From: Lysobacter terrestris
GTDB lineage: Bacteria; Pseudomonadota; Gammaproteobacteria; Xanthomonadales; Xanthomonadaceae
DNA length: 64,000 bases
NCBI RefSeq assembly: GCF_014489475.1
Contig: NZ_CP060820.1
Coordinates: forward strand, 1,814,001 to 1,878,000
Direction of reading: 5' to 3'
Translations under genes and position numbers: made by a program
Shown here: piece after piece, positions 40,864 through 50,166 of the stretch
How the letters are laid out: the number at the start of each line of letters is the position of its first letter
How positions within the stretch are numbered: the stretch's first letter is position 1
Notes under the pieces: generated by a model
Told to the model about the DNA's origin: nothing
The model's database searches: none
Seen by the model: the letters and a program-made list of their open reading frames with translations, nothing else

Positions 40864-42888
40864 TCAGCGCTTCGGTACGAAGCGGATCGCCACGCCACCG
40901 CCGGACCCGAGCGCGAACTCCAGCGTGTCGCCACGCTGCACCGTGCGTTCCTCGCGCACGAACGCGAACGGATTGGACTTCCAATCCGCGCCTTCGCCGT
41001 CGCGGTAGATCTGCGCGGTGTAGCGGGTCTTCGCGTCGAGGAAGCCCAGCGGGATCGTGATGCGGCGTGCGTTCTCGTCGGTGACGCTGCCCACGTACCA
41101 GTCGGCGCTGTTGCGGTCCTTGCGCGCGATGGTGGCGTAGTCGCCGACTTCGCCGTTGACCACGCGCGTGTCCTGCCAGTCGGTGGGTACGTCGACGATG
41201 AACTGGAATGCGTCCATGTGCTGCGCGTAGTGCTCGGGCAGGTCGGCGGCCATGTGGATCGGGCTGTACAGCACCACGTAGTCGGCGAGTTGCCGCGCCA
41301 GCGTGTTCTGGATCGGCTGGCCGCCGCGGCCCTTGAGGCTGACCACGCCCGGGGTGAAGTCCATCGGCCCGGCGAGCATGCGGGTGAAGACCAGGTTGGG
41401 TTCGTGCTCGGGCGGATTGGGCGGCGCGCCCCAGGCATTGAACTCCTGTCCGCGCGCGCCTTCGCGCGAGACCCAGTTCGGATAGGTGCGGCGCAGGCCG
41501 GTGTCCTTGATCGGCTCGTGCGAATTGATCGCGACATGGTGCTTCGCCGCCGCCTGCAGCACGCGCAGGTGGTGGTTGCTCATGAACTGGCCTTCGTGCC
41601 ATTCGCGCAGCACCGGACCGCCGGCGACATCCTGGCGTTCGATCTGGCCGGCGTCGCAGACGTAGCCGGTCTTCACCGCATCGATGCCCAGTTGCGCGAA
41701 CAGCGCGAACGCGGCGTCCATCTGCCGCTCGTAATGGCTGACCGCGCAGGCGGTCTCGTGGTGGCCGATCAGGTGCACGCCCATCGCTTTCGCGTAGGCG
41801 GCGAGGCCTGCAATATCGTAGTCGGGCGTGGGCTTGCTGAAGTCGAAGTTCCAACCGTTGGCGAACCAGTCGCCGTCCCAGCCCACGTTCCAGCCCTCCA
41901 CCAGCACGCCACGGAAGCCGTACTTGGCGGCGAAGTCGATGTAGCGCTTCGTGTTCTCGGTGGTCGCGCCGTGCTTCGGCCCGGTGCCCCAGGTCTGCTG
42001 GTCCAGGTGCAGCGACCACCACACCCCGACGTATTTGGACGGCTTGAACCAGCTGACGTCGCCGAGCTTGTTGGGCTCGTTGAGGTTGAGGATCAGGTTG
42101 GATTCGACCAGCCCGCCGGCGCGGTCGGCGACCTGGATCGTGCGCCACGGCGTGGCGAACGGCGTGTGCCGCACCACCTTGGCCGGGCTGCCGGGCGTCA
42201 GCAGCGCGCGCAGGCGGCCGTCGCCGCCCTTGGCCAGGTTCATGCCCGCGTAGTCGACCAGCGCGGCTTCGTGGATCGACAGGTGGGTGCCGTCGCCGGT
42301 GCGCAGGGTGATCGGGGTCTGCGCCACGCCCACTTCCGCCAGCGGGGTACGGTTGTAGAGGTATTCCTCGCGGTTCCATTCGAAGGCCGGGAGCCACCAC
42401 GCGGTCGCCGGCTGCGCGATCGCGAACTCGGTGAGTTCCTCCTCGATCTGCACTTCGTCGAGCCTGGGCTGCCTGGGCAGTTCGTAGCGGAAGCCGATGC
42501 CGTCGTCGAACACGCGGAACACCACGTCCATGCGCCGGTGGTCGCGATCGCCTTCGACGAAGCTCGCGCGCAGCTCGTTGTAGTGGTTGCGCACGTAGCG
42601 GCGTTCGCCCCACGGCTGCTCCCAGGTTTCGTCGAAGCCGCGCGTGGCCTGCGTGTCGAGCTTGAAGCCGCGCAGCAACTGGCGGTCGTTGCGCAGGATG
42701 AAGCCGAGCCGCGAGTCGGCGAGCAGCGGCTGGCCCTTGCGCGCGACGCGGTAGGCGAGGCGGCCTTCGCCATTGAGGTCGAGCTCGACCTGCAGCGTGC
42801 CGTCGGGCGAGGCCACGCGGGCGACGGTGTCGGCCTGTGCCGGCGCGCTCAGCGCCAGCAGCAGGGCCACGGAAAGCGGAACACGCAT
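40864..42888 (-). CDS. GH97 glycoside hydrolase, SusB-like alpha-glucosidase
   Basis: A 674-residue periplasmic enzyme. Signal peptide about 19 residues (ends AQAD). N-terminal beta-sandwich to about 270, central TIM barrel and C-terminal beta domain, as in Bacteroides SusB. Catalytic-domain motifs are present: the WNVGWDGDWF strand, GHHET, the HEPIKDTG segment and SREGARGQEFNAW, which correspond to the inverting (SusB) branch that uses a glutamate as base; the retaining branch would have an Asp nucleophile. It would cut alpha-1,4 and 1,6-glucans to glucose. Encoded 99 bp downstream of the GH13 gene on the same strand, so probably one transcript. Confidence 0.93.
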   Translation of the reverse strand: MRVPLSVALLLALSAPAQADTVARVASPDGTLQVELDLNGEGRLAYRVARKGQPLLADSRLGFILRNDRQLLRGFKLDTQATRGFDETWEQPWGERRYVRNHYNELRASFVEGDRDHRRMDVVFRVFDDGIGFRYELPRQPRLDEVQIEEELTEFAIAQPATAWWLPAFEWNREEYLYNRTPLAEVGVAQTPITLRTGDGTHLSIHEAALVDYAGMNLAKGGDGRLRALLTPGSPAKVVRHTPFATPWRTIQVADRAGGLVESNLILNLNEPNKLGDVSWFKPSKYVGVWWSLHLDQQTWGTGPKHGATTENTKRYIDFAAKYGFRGVLVEGWNVGWDGDWFANGWNFDFSKPTPDYDIAGLAAYAKAMGVHLIGHHETACAVSHYERQMDAAFALFAQLGIDAVKTGYVCDAGQIERQDVAGGPVLREWHEGQFMSNHHLRVLQAAAKHHVAINSHEPIKDTGLRRTYPNWVSREGARGQEFNAWGAPPNPPEHEPNLVFTRMLAGPMDFTPGVVSLKGRGGQPIQNTLARQLADYVVLYSPIHMAADLPEHYAQHMDAFQFIVDVPTDWQDTRVVNGEVGDYATIARKDRNSADWYVGSVTDENARRITIPLGFLDAKTRYTAQIYRDGEGADWKSNPFAFVREERTVQRGDTLEFALGSGGGVAIRFVPKR

Positions 42889-42987
42889 CTGCAGCTCCCT
42901 GGATGGGGCCGGATCACCCGGCCACGAATGCGACGACGCGTCGCGACAACGCAGCGCACGCGGAACGCGCGCCGCTGCTGCGATTGC

Positions 42988-44601
<1,614 letters not shown>

Positions 44602-44685
44602 CGGCTCCCGGCCCCATTTCCTGCAGAGCCGCGACTATTCCATGCCGCGCGCCCGGACAAACGGGCGCCCGGTCATGGCGCCGCT

Positions 44686-44699
44686 TGAATACGATTACA
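44686..44699. promoter_or_regulatory. LacI-family operator candidate, site 3
   Basis: TGAATACGATTACA, related to the sites at 38920 and 39070 (same TGNATACG half, central CpG, terminal CA). It lies 60 bp before the MFS start and 85 bp before the GH13 start, so one repressor could control both divergent genes. The right half is poorer than in the other two sites. Confidence 0.6.
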
Positions 44700-44759
44700 T
44701 TTCATTGTGCAGTGCGGGTGCTGTCTACCATGCCTGCCGCATTCGATCGAGGACGCCTG

Positions 44760-46169
44760 ATGAAGCAAAGCGCCGTGCAGGGCACCGGCAACCGCCGCAA
44801 GCCGCAACTGTCGTTCTGGCAGATCTGGAACATGTCGTTCGGCTTCCTCGGCATCCAGTTCGGCTTCGCGCTGCAGGGCGGCTTCATGTCGCGGATCTTC
44901 CAGACGCTGGGCGCGGAGAAGGACGCGCTGCCCTTGCTGTGGATCGCCGCGCCGCTCACCGGCCTGCTGGTGCAGCCGGTCATCGGTTATCTCAGCGACC
45001 GCACCTGGCACCCGCTGTTCGGCCGTCGTCGTCCGTACTTTCTCGTCGGCGCGGTGCTCAGTTCGCTGGCGTTGCTGGCGATGCCGCATTCCTCGGTGCT
45101 GTGGATGGCCGCAGGCTTGCTGTGGGTGCTGGATGCGTCGATCAACATCTCGATGGAGCCGTTCCGCGCGCTGGTCGCCGACAAGCTCGACGAGCGCCAG
45201 CGTTCCTACGGCTTCGTCCTGCAGACCCTGATCATCGGCGTCGGCACGTGGGTGGCGAGCAACCTGCCGTGGTTCGTCGCGCAGCTCGGCGTCGCCAACG
45301 AAGCCGGGCCGGGCGTGGTGCCACCGTCGGTGAAGGTGGCGTTCTCGATCGGCGCGTTCGTGTTCCTCGCCAGCATCCTGGTCACCGTGCTGACCACGCG
45401 CGAGGATCCGCCCGCCGACCTGCAGCGTTTCCGCGAGGAGCGGCTGCAGGGCAAGGGCCTCGTCGCCGAGATCCTGCACAGCATCGCGCACATGCCGCGA
45501 CAGATGCTGGCGATCGGCATCGTGCAGTTCTTCAGCTGGCTGGCGTTCTTCTCGATGTGGTCGATGGCGACGCCGGGCCTCACCGAGCACGTGTTCAAGG
45601 CGCCGGCGCCAGATCCGGCCGCGTTCGACATGGCCGTGCCGGGGCAGGCCGCGGCGTTCCAGTCCGCCAATGCCGCGTTCCAGAATGCCGCCGACCTGGT
45701 CGGTTCGTACATGGGCTACTACGGGTTGTCGTCGATGCTCGTGGCCCTGCTGCTGAGCTGGTACGCGGCGCGGCGTCCGCTCAACCGCCGGCTCGTGCAT
45801 TTCGTCTCGCTGCTCGCCGGCGGCATTGGTTTCGTGTCGATGTACTACGTGTCGTCGCCGGCGTGGCTGATCGGTTCGTTCGCGCTGGTCGGCGTGGCCT
45901 GGGCCAGCATCCTGTCGATGCCCTACGCGCTGCTGGCCAGCTGCGTCGAGCCGGCGAAGATGGGCGTGTACATGGGCATCTTCAACATGTTCATCGTGAT
46001 CCCGCAGATCGTCGCGGCCACGATGCTGGGGCCGTCGCTGCGCGCGTTCTTCCACAACGAGCCGATCCATGCGCTGGTCATCAGCGGCGTGAGCCTGATC
46101 CTGGGCGCCCTGTGCCTGGTGCGCGTGCACGAACCTGCGCACGACGTCGCCGCCGTACCGGCCAACTGA
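44760..46169 (+). CDS. SLC45-like MFS transporter, probable maltose/maltodextrin uptake
   Basis: A 469-residue inner-membrane symporter. It has the features of glycoside/pentoside/hexuronide and SLC45-type porters: FGFLGIQFGFALQGGFMSRI in segment 1, GYLSDRTWHPLFGRRRPY between segments 2 and 3 (RRRPY motif) and 12 membrane segments overall. Bacterial members next to alpha-glucosidases, such as Caulobacter MalY, take up maltose. Together with the cytoplasmic XgtA-type enzyme divergent from it, this suggests maltose import. The start at 44760 has GAGGA 6 bases ahead; an in-frame ATG at 44730 lacks one. The amylase gene follows after 34 bp. Confidence 0.88.
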   Translation: MKQSAVQGTGNRRKPQLSFWQIWNMSFGFLGIQFGFALQGGFMSRIFQTLGAEKDALPLLWIAAPLTGLLVQPVIGYLSDRTWHPLFGRRRPYFLVGAVLSSLALLAMPHSSVLWMAAGLLWVLDASINISMEPFRALVADKLDERQRSYGFVLQTLIIGVGTWVASNLPWFVAQLGVANEAGPGVVPPSVKVAFSIGAFVFLASILVTVLTTREDPPADLQRFREERLQGKGLVAEILHSIAHMPRQMLAIGIVQFFSWLAFFSMWSMATPGLTEHVFKAPAPDPAAFDMAVPGQAAAFQSANAAFQNAADLVGSYMGYYGLSSMLVALLLSWYAARRPLNRRLVHFVSLLAGGIGFVSMYYVSSPAWLIGSFALVGVAWASILSMPYALLASCVEPAKMGVYMGIFNMFIVIPQIVAATMLGPSLRAFFHNEPIHALVISGVSLILGALCLVRVHEPAHDVAAVPAN

Positions 46170-46203
46170 GCCGCACGCCTACCGCATTACCGACAGGAAC
46201 TCC

Positions 46204-47943
46204 ATGAAACGAACCGTCGCGTTCACCACCCTCGCGCTGCTGCTGGCGGGCTGCGCCCGCGAACCGGCGAACACCGCGGCCGCGCCGGCGCAGCGTCCGG
46301 CCGCGACGCAGGCCGATGCACCCGGCGACACGGCCAGCGACGAGCTGGTCGGCACGCGCGAGCCCTTCGCCGCCAACGCCGTGTACTTCGTGCTCACCGA
46401 CCGCTTCGTCAACGGCGATCCGGCCAACGATTTCCGCGACCAGGCCGCCGGTCCCAACCACACCTTCGACCGCCCCGTGCCCGGTGCGCCGACGGGGCGC
46501 AGCGACAACGTCGGCTACCTCGGCGGCGACTTCAAGGGCCTGCTCGACAACGCGCAGTACATCCGCGACATGGGCTTCGGCGCGGTGTGGGTCACGCCCA
46601 TCGTCGACAACCCGGACGAGGCCTTCACCGGCGGCGATCCGGTCAAGTGGGAAGGCTTCTTCACCGATCGCGGCAAGACCGGCTACCACGGCTACTGGGG
46701 CGTTAACTTCTACAGGCTCGACGAGCACCTGCCGAGCAAGGGCCTAGACTTCGCCGGGCTTACCCGGGGGCTGAAGCAGCACGGGTTGAAGACCGTGCTC
46801 GACATCGTCTGCAACCACGGTTCGCCGGCGTACACGATGCCGAGCGACCAGCCCGGGTTCGGCAAGCTCTTTGATGCGGACGGCACCCTGCTCGCCGACC
46901 ACCAGAACCTGCGCCCGGAACAGCTCGACCCGCAGCACAACCCGCTGCACGCGTTCTACAACACGACGCCGGGCCTGGCACAGCTGTCGGACATCAACGA
47001 GAACAACCCGCAGGTGCTGGACTATTTCGTCGGCGCCTATTCGCAGTGGATCGACCAGGGCGCGGACGCGTTCCGCATCGACACGATCCCGTGGATGCCG
47101 CATGCGTACTGGCACGCCTTCGCCACGCGCATCCGCGCGAAGCACCCGGGCTTCTTCATGTTCGGTGAAGCGTTCAACTACGACGCCGCAACCATCGCGC
47201 CGCACACCTTCCCGCGCAACGCCGGGGCGAGCGTGCTGGACTTCCCGCTGAAGGAACGCGTGGCCGAGGTGTTCGGCCGCAAGGGCGGCGGCTTCGAACG
47301 CATCGCCGAGCGCCTGTACCTGGAAGACGGCCCGTACCAGAACCCGTATGAGCTGATGACCTTCTACGACAACCATGACATGGCGCGGCTCGACGCCAGC
47401 GACGAAGGCTTCATCGACGCCAACAACTTCCTGTTCACCGCGCGCGGGATCCCGGTCGTCTACTACGGCTCGGAGACCGGCTTCGAGCGCGGCACCGCCG
47501 AGCACGCCGGCAACCGCAACTACTTCGGCCAGGAGCGCGTCGACGCCGCGGCGAAGAGCCCGATCCACCAGGCGCTCAAGCGCATCGGCAACCTGCGCGC
47601 CACCACGCCGGCATTGCAGCGCGGCTTGCAGGTGAACCTGCTGATGCAGGGTGAGCGCGCGGCGTTCTACCGCGTGCTGCAGCAGGGCGCGACGCACCAG
47701 GTCGCGCTGGTGCTGTTGAACAAGGGTGCGAAGCCGGCGGCGTTCGAACTGAAGGACGTGCAAGCGGGGCGCTGGAAAGCGGCGATCGCCGGCGGCGAGG
47801 CCGACGTTGCCGGCGATGGCGTGTTGAAGGCGACCGTCCCCGCGCACGGCGTCGAGGTGTACCTGCTGGATGCCGCGGTCACGCAGCCGCAGCTGCGCGC
47901 GGCGCTGCAGCGGGCGCGCATCGGGGCGAATCCGCGGAGCTGA
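46204..47943 (+). CDS. GH13 alpha-amylase family lipoprotein
   Basis: A 579-residue envelope lipoprotein (lipobox LAGC, acylated Cys17) with a low-complexity linker to about residue 50 and a GH13 TIM barrel. Catalytic triad: Asp293 in AFRIDTI, Glu322 in MFGEAF and Asp392 in YDNHDM. The chain resembles cyclomaltodextrinase / amylase types with the domain B insert after LDIVCNHG. The C-terminal beta domain ends about residue 560. Anchored to a membrane face, it would trim starch or maltodextrin to oligomers that enter through the TonB receptor or MFS. It is 34 bp downstream of the MFS gene, the last gene of that transcript; a hairpin follows. Confidence 0.9.
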   Translation: MKRTVAFTTLALLLAGCAREPANTAAAPAQRPAATQADAPGDTASDELVGTREPFAANAVYFVLTDRFVNGDPANDFRDQAAGPNHTFDRPVPGAPTGRSDNVGYLGGDFKGLLDNAQYIRDMGFGAVWVTPIVDNPDEAFTGGDPVKWEGFFTDRGKTGYHGYWGVNFYRLDEHLPSKGLDFAGLTRGLKQHGLKTVLDIVCNHGSPAYTMPSDQPGFGKLFDADGTLLADHQNLRPEQLDPQHNPLHAFYNTTPGLAQLSDINENNPQVLDYFVGAYSQWIDQGADAFRIDTIPWMPHAYWHAFATRIRAKHPGFFMFGEAFNYDAATIAPHTFPRNAGASVLDFPLKERVAEVFGRKGGGFERIAERLYLEDGPYQNPYELMTFYDNHDMARLDASDEGFIDANNFLFTARGIPVVYYGSETGFERGTAEHAGNRNYFGQERVDAAAKSPIHQALKRIGNLRATTPALQRGLQVNLLMQGERAAFYRVLQQGATHQVALVLLNKGAKPAAFELKDVQAGRWKAAIAGGEADVAGDGVLKATVPAHGVEVYLLDAAVTQPQLRAALQRARIGANPRS

Positions 47944-47972
47944 GAAATCCGGAAGTTGAAAGGTCCTGCGAC

Positions 47973-47992
47973 CGCGGCGCCCTTGCGCCGCG
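47973..47992. terminator. Hairpin between the convergent amylase and LacI genes
   Basis: CGCGGCGC (47973-47980), CCTT loop, GCGCCGCG (47985-47992), with flanking GTCCT/AGGAC able to extend the stem. It lies between the stops at 47943 and 47999. No long T run follows, so termination is inferred from its placement. Confidence 0.5.
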
Positions 47993-47998
47993 AGGACT

Positions 47999-49033
47999 TC
48001 AGCCCACGCTGCTCGAACGCCGCACCACCAGCGTCGGCGGCAGCATCACGCTGTCCGCGGGTTCCGAGCGGACCAGCTTGAGCAGCGTCTCCACCAGCAG
48101 TTCGCCGGCGCGCGTGGTGTCCTGGATCACCGAGCTCAGCGGCGGACTGGCGAAGCGCGCCATCGGGATGTCGTCGAAGCCGACCACGGCGACGTCCCAC
48201 GGCACGTGGCGGCCGTGCTCGCCCAGCGCGCGCATCGCGCCGATCGCGATCAGGTCGCTGGCGGCGAACACCGCATCGAAGGGGCGTCCGCGTTCCAGCA
48301 ACGCGATCGTCGCGGCATGGCCGGCTTCCTCCGAGCTCTCCGCATCGACCTGCAGGTCCGCGTGCATCGACGCGCCGGCCTTCTGCAGCGCCGCGTCGCA
48401 GCCGCGGTAGCGGTCGAAGAATTCCGGGTAGTGGTTCGACGCATGGCCGAGGAAGGCCACGCGCTTGCGGCCGATGCCGACCAGGTGTTCGCCGACCAGC
48501 TGGCCGCCGCGGAAGTTGTCGCAGCCGATCGAGATGCCCGGCTGGTCCGGCAGCACCGGCCCCCAGCGCACGCAATGCGTGCCCTGTTCGACCAGCTGTT
48601 CGAGCTTGCTGTGGTACGCCATGTAGTCGCCGTAGCCGAGCAGGATCAGGCCGTCGGCCTTCATGCTGTCCTCGTAGTCGGCGTGCCAGTCGTCGGAGAG
48701 CTGCTGGAACGACACCAGCAGGTCGTGGCGATGGCGGGCGCAGGCGCGCGTGATCGAGCCGAGCATCGACAGGAAGAACGGATTGATGTGCGACTCGTCC
48801 GGGGTCGGGTCCTCGAACAGCAGCAGCGCCAGCGTGCCCGAGCGCTGCGTACGCAGGCTGGAGGCGCGGTGGTCGACCTTGTAGTTGAGCTCGCGCACCG
48901 CTTCCATCACGCGTTCGCGCGTTTCCGGGTTCACCAGCGGGCTGCCGCGCAGCACGCGCGACACCGTGGCTTGGGAAACCCCGGCGCGGTGGGCGATGTC
49001 GACGGAGGTGGCGCGGGACTTCTTGCTGCGCAT
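47999..49033 (-). CDS. LacI-family transcriptional regulator of the maltodextrin locus
   Basis: A 344-residue repressor. The LacI helix-turn-helix is at residues 8-31 (TSVDIAHRAGVSQATVSRVL) and the hinge helix follows (NYKVDHRASSLRTQ). The periplasmic-binding-protein-like effector domain then runs to the end with the PFF and PDAVFAASD-type motifs. Nothing in the sequence reports the effector, but position at the end of the alpha-glucan locus suggests a maltose- or glucose-derived sugar. It is the natural candidate to bind the three TGNATACG-type sites at 38920, 39070 and 44686. The ATG at 49033 is preferred over an upstream in-frame ATG because the HTH then begins at residue 8, as in the family. 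Confidence 0.93.
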   Translation of the reverse strand: MRSKKSRATSVDIAHRAGVSQATVSRVLRGSPLVNPETRERVMEAVRELNYKVDHRASSLRTQRSGTLALLLFEDPTPDESHINPFFLSMLGSITRACARHRHDLLVSFQQLSDDWHADYEDSMKADGLILLGYGDYMAYHSKLEQLVEQGTHCVRWGPVLPDQPGISIGCDNFRGGQLVGEHLVGIGRKRVAFLGHASNHYPEFFDRYRGCDAALQKAGASMHADLQVDAESSEEAGHAATIALLERGRPFDAVFAASDLIAIGAMRALGEHGRHVPWDVAVVGFDDIPMARFASPPLSSVIQDTTRAGELLVETLLKLVRSEPADSVMLPPTLVVRRSSSVG

Positions 49034-49647
49034 GGGGACGGCGGCGGCGGGAACGACCGAGTGTAGTCCGAAAGCCGCACGGCCAGCCAAGCGCGCGGGC
49101 CACCGCGCCGCGTGCGCGCGGGCTGGTTGCTCGGCCGATGCCCTGCGTTGCGGCGGTGGCGATGCCGTGCACCGGCATTGCTGCCGCGACGCGGCGTTGC
49201 ACGCGGGCGCACCGGATGCCCTCGCGGTGCACCTGACGCCGACCCGATCTGCGCGATGCGTGCCGGCATCGACGCCGCTGTCACCGCGCCGTCGAGTGCA
49301 GTGTGCCGCTCCGCGTCAGGTCCGCTGTCTCGACCTGGCCATGCGAGCAGCTCGTCACACTTGGCGTGAGAGATTGCGTTGGCTTCTGACAAACATGCGC
49401 TGTTTCTGCCCTTCAGCGTCCGTGTTCTGCAATCGACATCTCATTGCTGAATGCGCGCGCGCTGATCTAATCGCCTCCGCTTTAACCGGCCGATAACGAA
49501 ACAGGCGCAACGCGATCGCGAACGATTGCCGCGCACCGTGCCGGACTGGGGAACAAAAAATCCACGTGGCGAAACCACTGCGACCGGAGCTTTCCGGCTG
49601 CATGGGGGAGTGCGTCCTCGTGGCTGGGAACTTTCCGAGGGGAATGC
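49034..49647. other. Intergenic region upstream of the TPR / Exb-like operon
   Basis: 614 bp with no convincing gene. The right-hand part (about 49485-49647) probably carries the operon promoter and a leader of some 150 nt; it holds a GCCGATAA octamer at 49489-49496 and small hairpins at 49566-49578 and 49584-49597. The left part shows nothing I recognise. Confidence 0.6.
49489..49496 (+). promoter_or_regulatory. GCCGATAA, possible FliA (sigma-28) -10 element
   Basis: This octamer is identical to the -10 of flagellar/motility sigma-28 promoters. The expected TAAA -35 at a spacing of 15 is not there; the best is TAAT (49468-49471) with a spacing of 17. It is thus a weak candidate only. Confidence 0.2.
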
Positions 49648-50160
49648 ATGAAGAAGGTGTTCTTGCGCGCAGCGGCGCTCCTGCTGGCGATGGTCTGCAC
49701 CCACGCATGGGCGCAGGACGGCTATCGCGAACAGATGAAGGGCCTGGACGAGCAGGTGCAGGAGGTCAAGTCCGACGTCCTGTCCATCTCCGCCGAGCTC
49801 AGCCAGCTCGAAGAGAAGCTGCTGTACCCGTCCGACACCCATTTCGCGCTCTTCGTGCAGCTCGCCAAGGGCGACACGCTGCGCCTGGATTCGGTCGACG
49901 TGAAGGTCGACGGCCAGCCGGCCGCGCACTACATCTACAGCTTCAAGGAACTCGAGGCCCTGCAGAAGGGCGGCGTGCAGCGCCTGTACACCGGCAACAT
50001 CGCCAGCGGCGAGCACCAGCTCGAAGTGACGGTGGCCGGCAAGCGCGCCAACGGCGAGGCGTACAGCCGCAGCGAGACGGTCGCCTTCACCAAGGAGATC
50101 AAGCCCAAGCTGCTCGGCCTGACCGTGTCCAGCGATTCCATCAGCAGCGCGGGCTGGTAA
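49648..50160 (+). CDS. Small secreted protein, first gene of the TPR/Exb-like operon
   Basis: A 170-residue exported protein of unknown function. The signal peptide ends at AWA (about residue 22), then a short coiled coil (GLDEQVQEVKSDVLSISAEL), then a beta domain with LEEKLLYPSDTHFALFVQL and VQRLYTGNIASGEHQLEVTV. Similar proteins occur next to TPR, ExbB, ExbD and AgmX-like genes in other gammaproteobacteria, where they are sometimes mislabelled as AraC-like; there is no DNA-binding domain here. A GAGGGG ribosome site lies 6 bases before the ATG. It begins the operon, with 6 bp to the next gene. Confidence 0.8.
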   Translation: MKKVFLRAAALLLAMVCTHAWAQDGYREQMKGLDEQVQEVKSDVLSISAELSQLEEKLLYPSDTHFALFVQLAKGDTLRLDSVDVKVDGQPAAHYIYSFKELEALQKGGVQRLYTGNIASGEHQLEVTVAGKRANGEAYSRSETVAFTKEIKPKLLGLTVSSDSISSAGW

Positions 50161-50166
50161 GAGCCG

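Noticed and set aside
49561-49647. A second c-di-GMP riboswitch before the TPR operon
   Set aside because: It has a small GTGG-CGAAA-CCAC hairpin but lacks the GACGCAAAG core, the GGCAAACC strand and the receptor; kept only as an unexplained leader.
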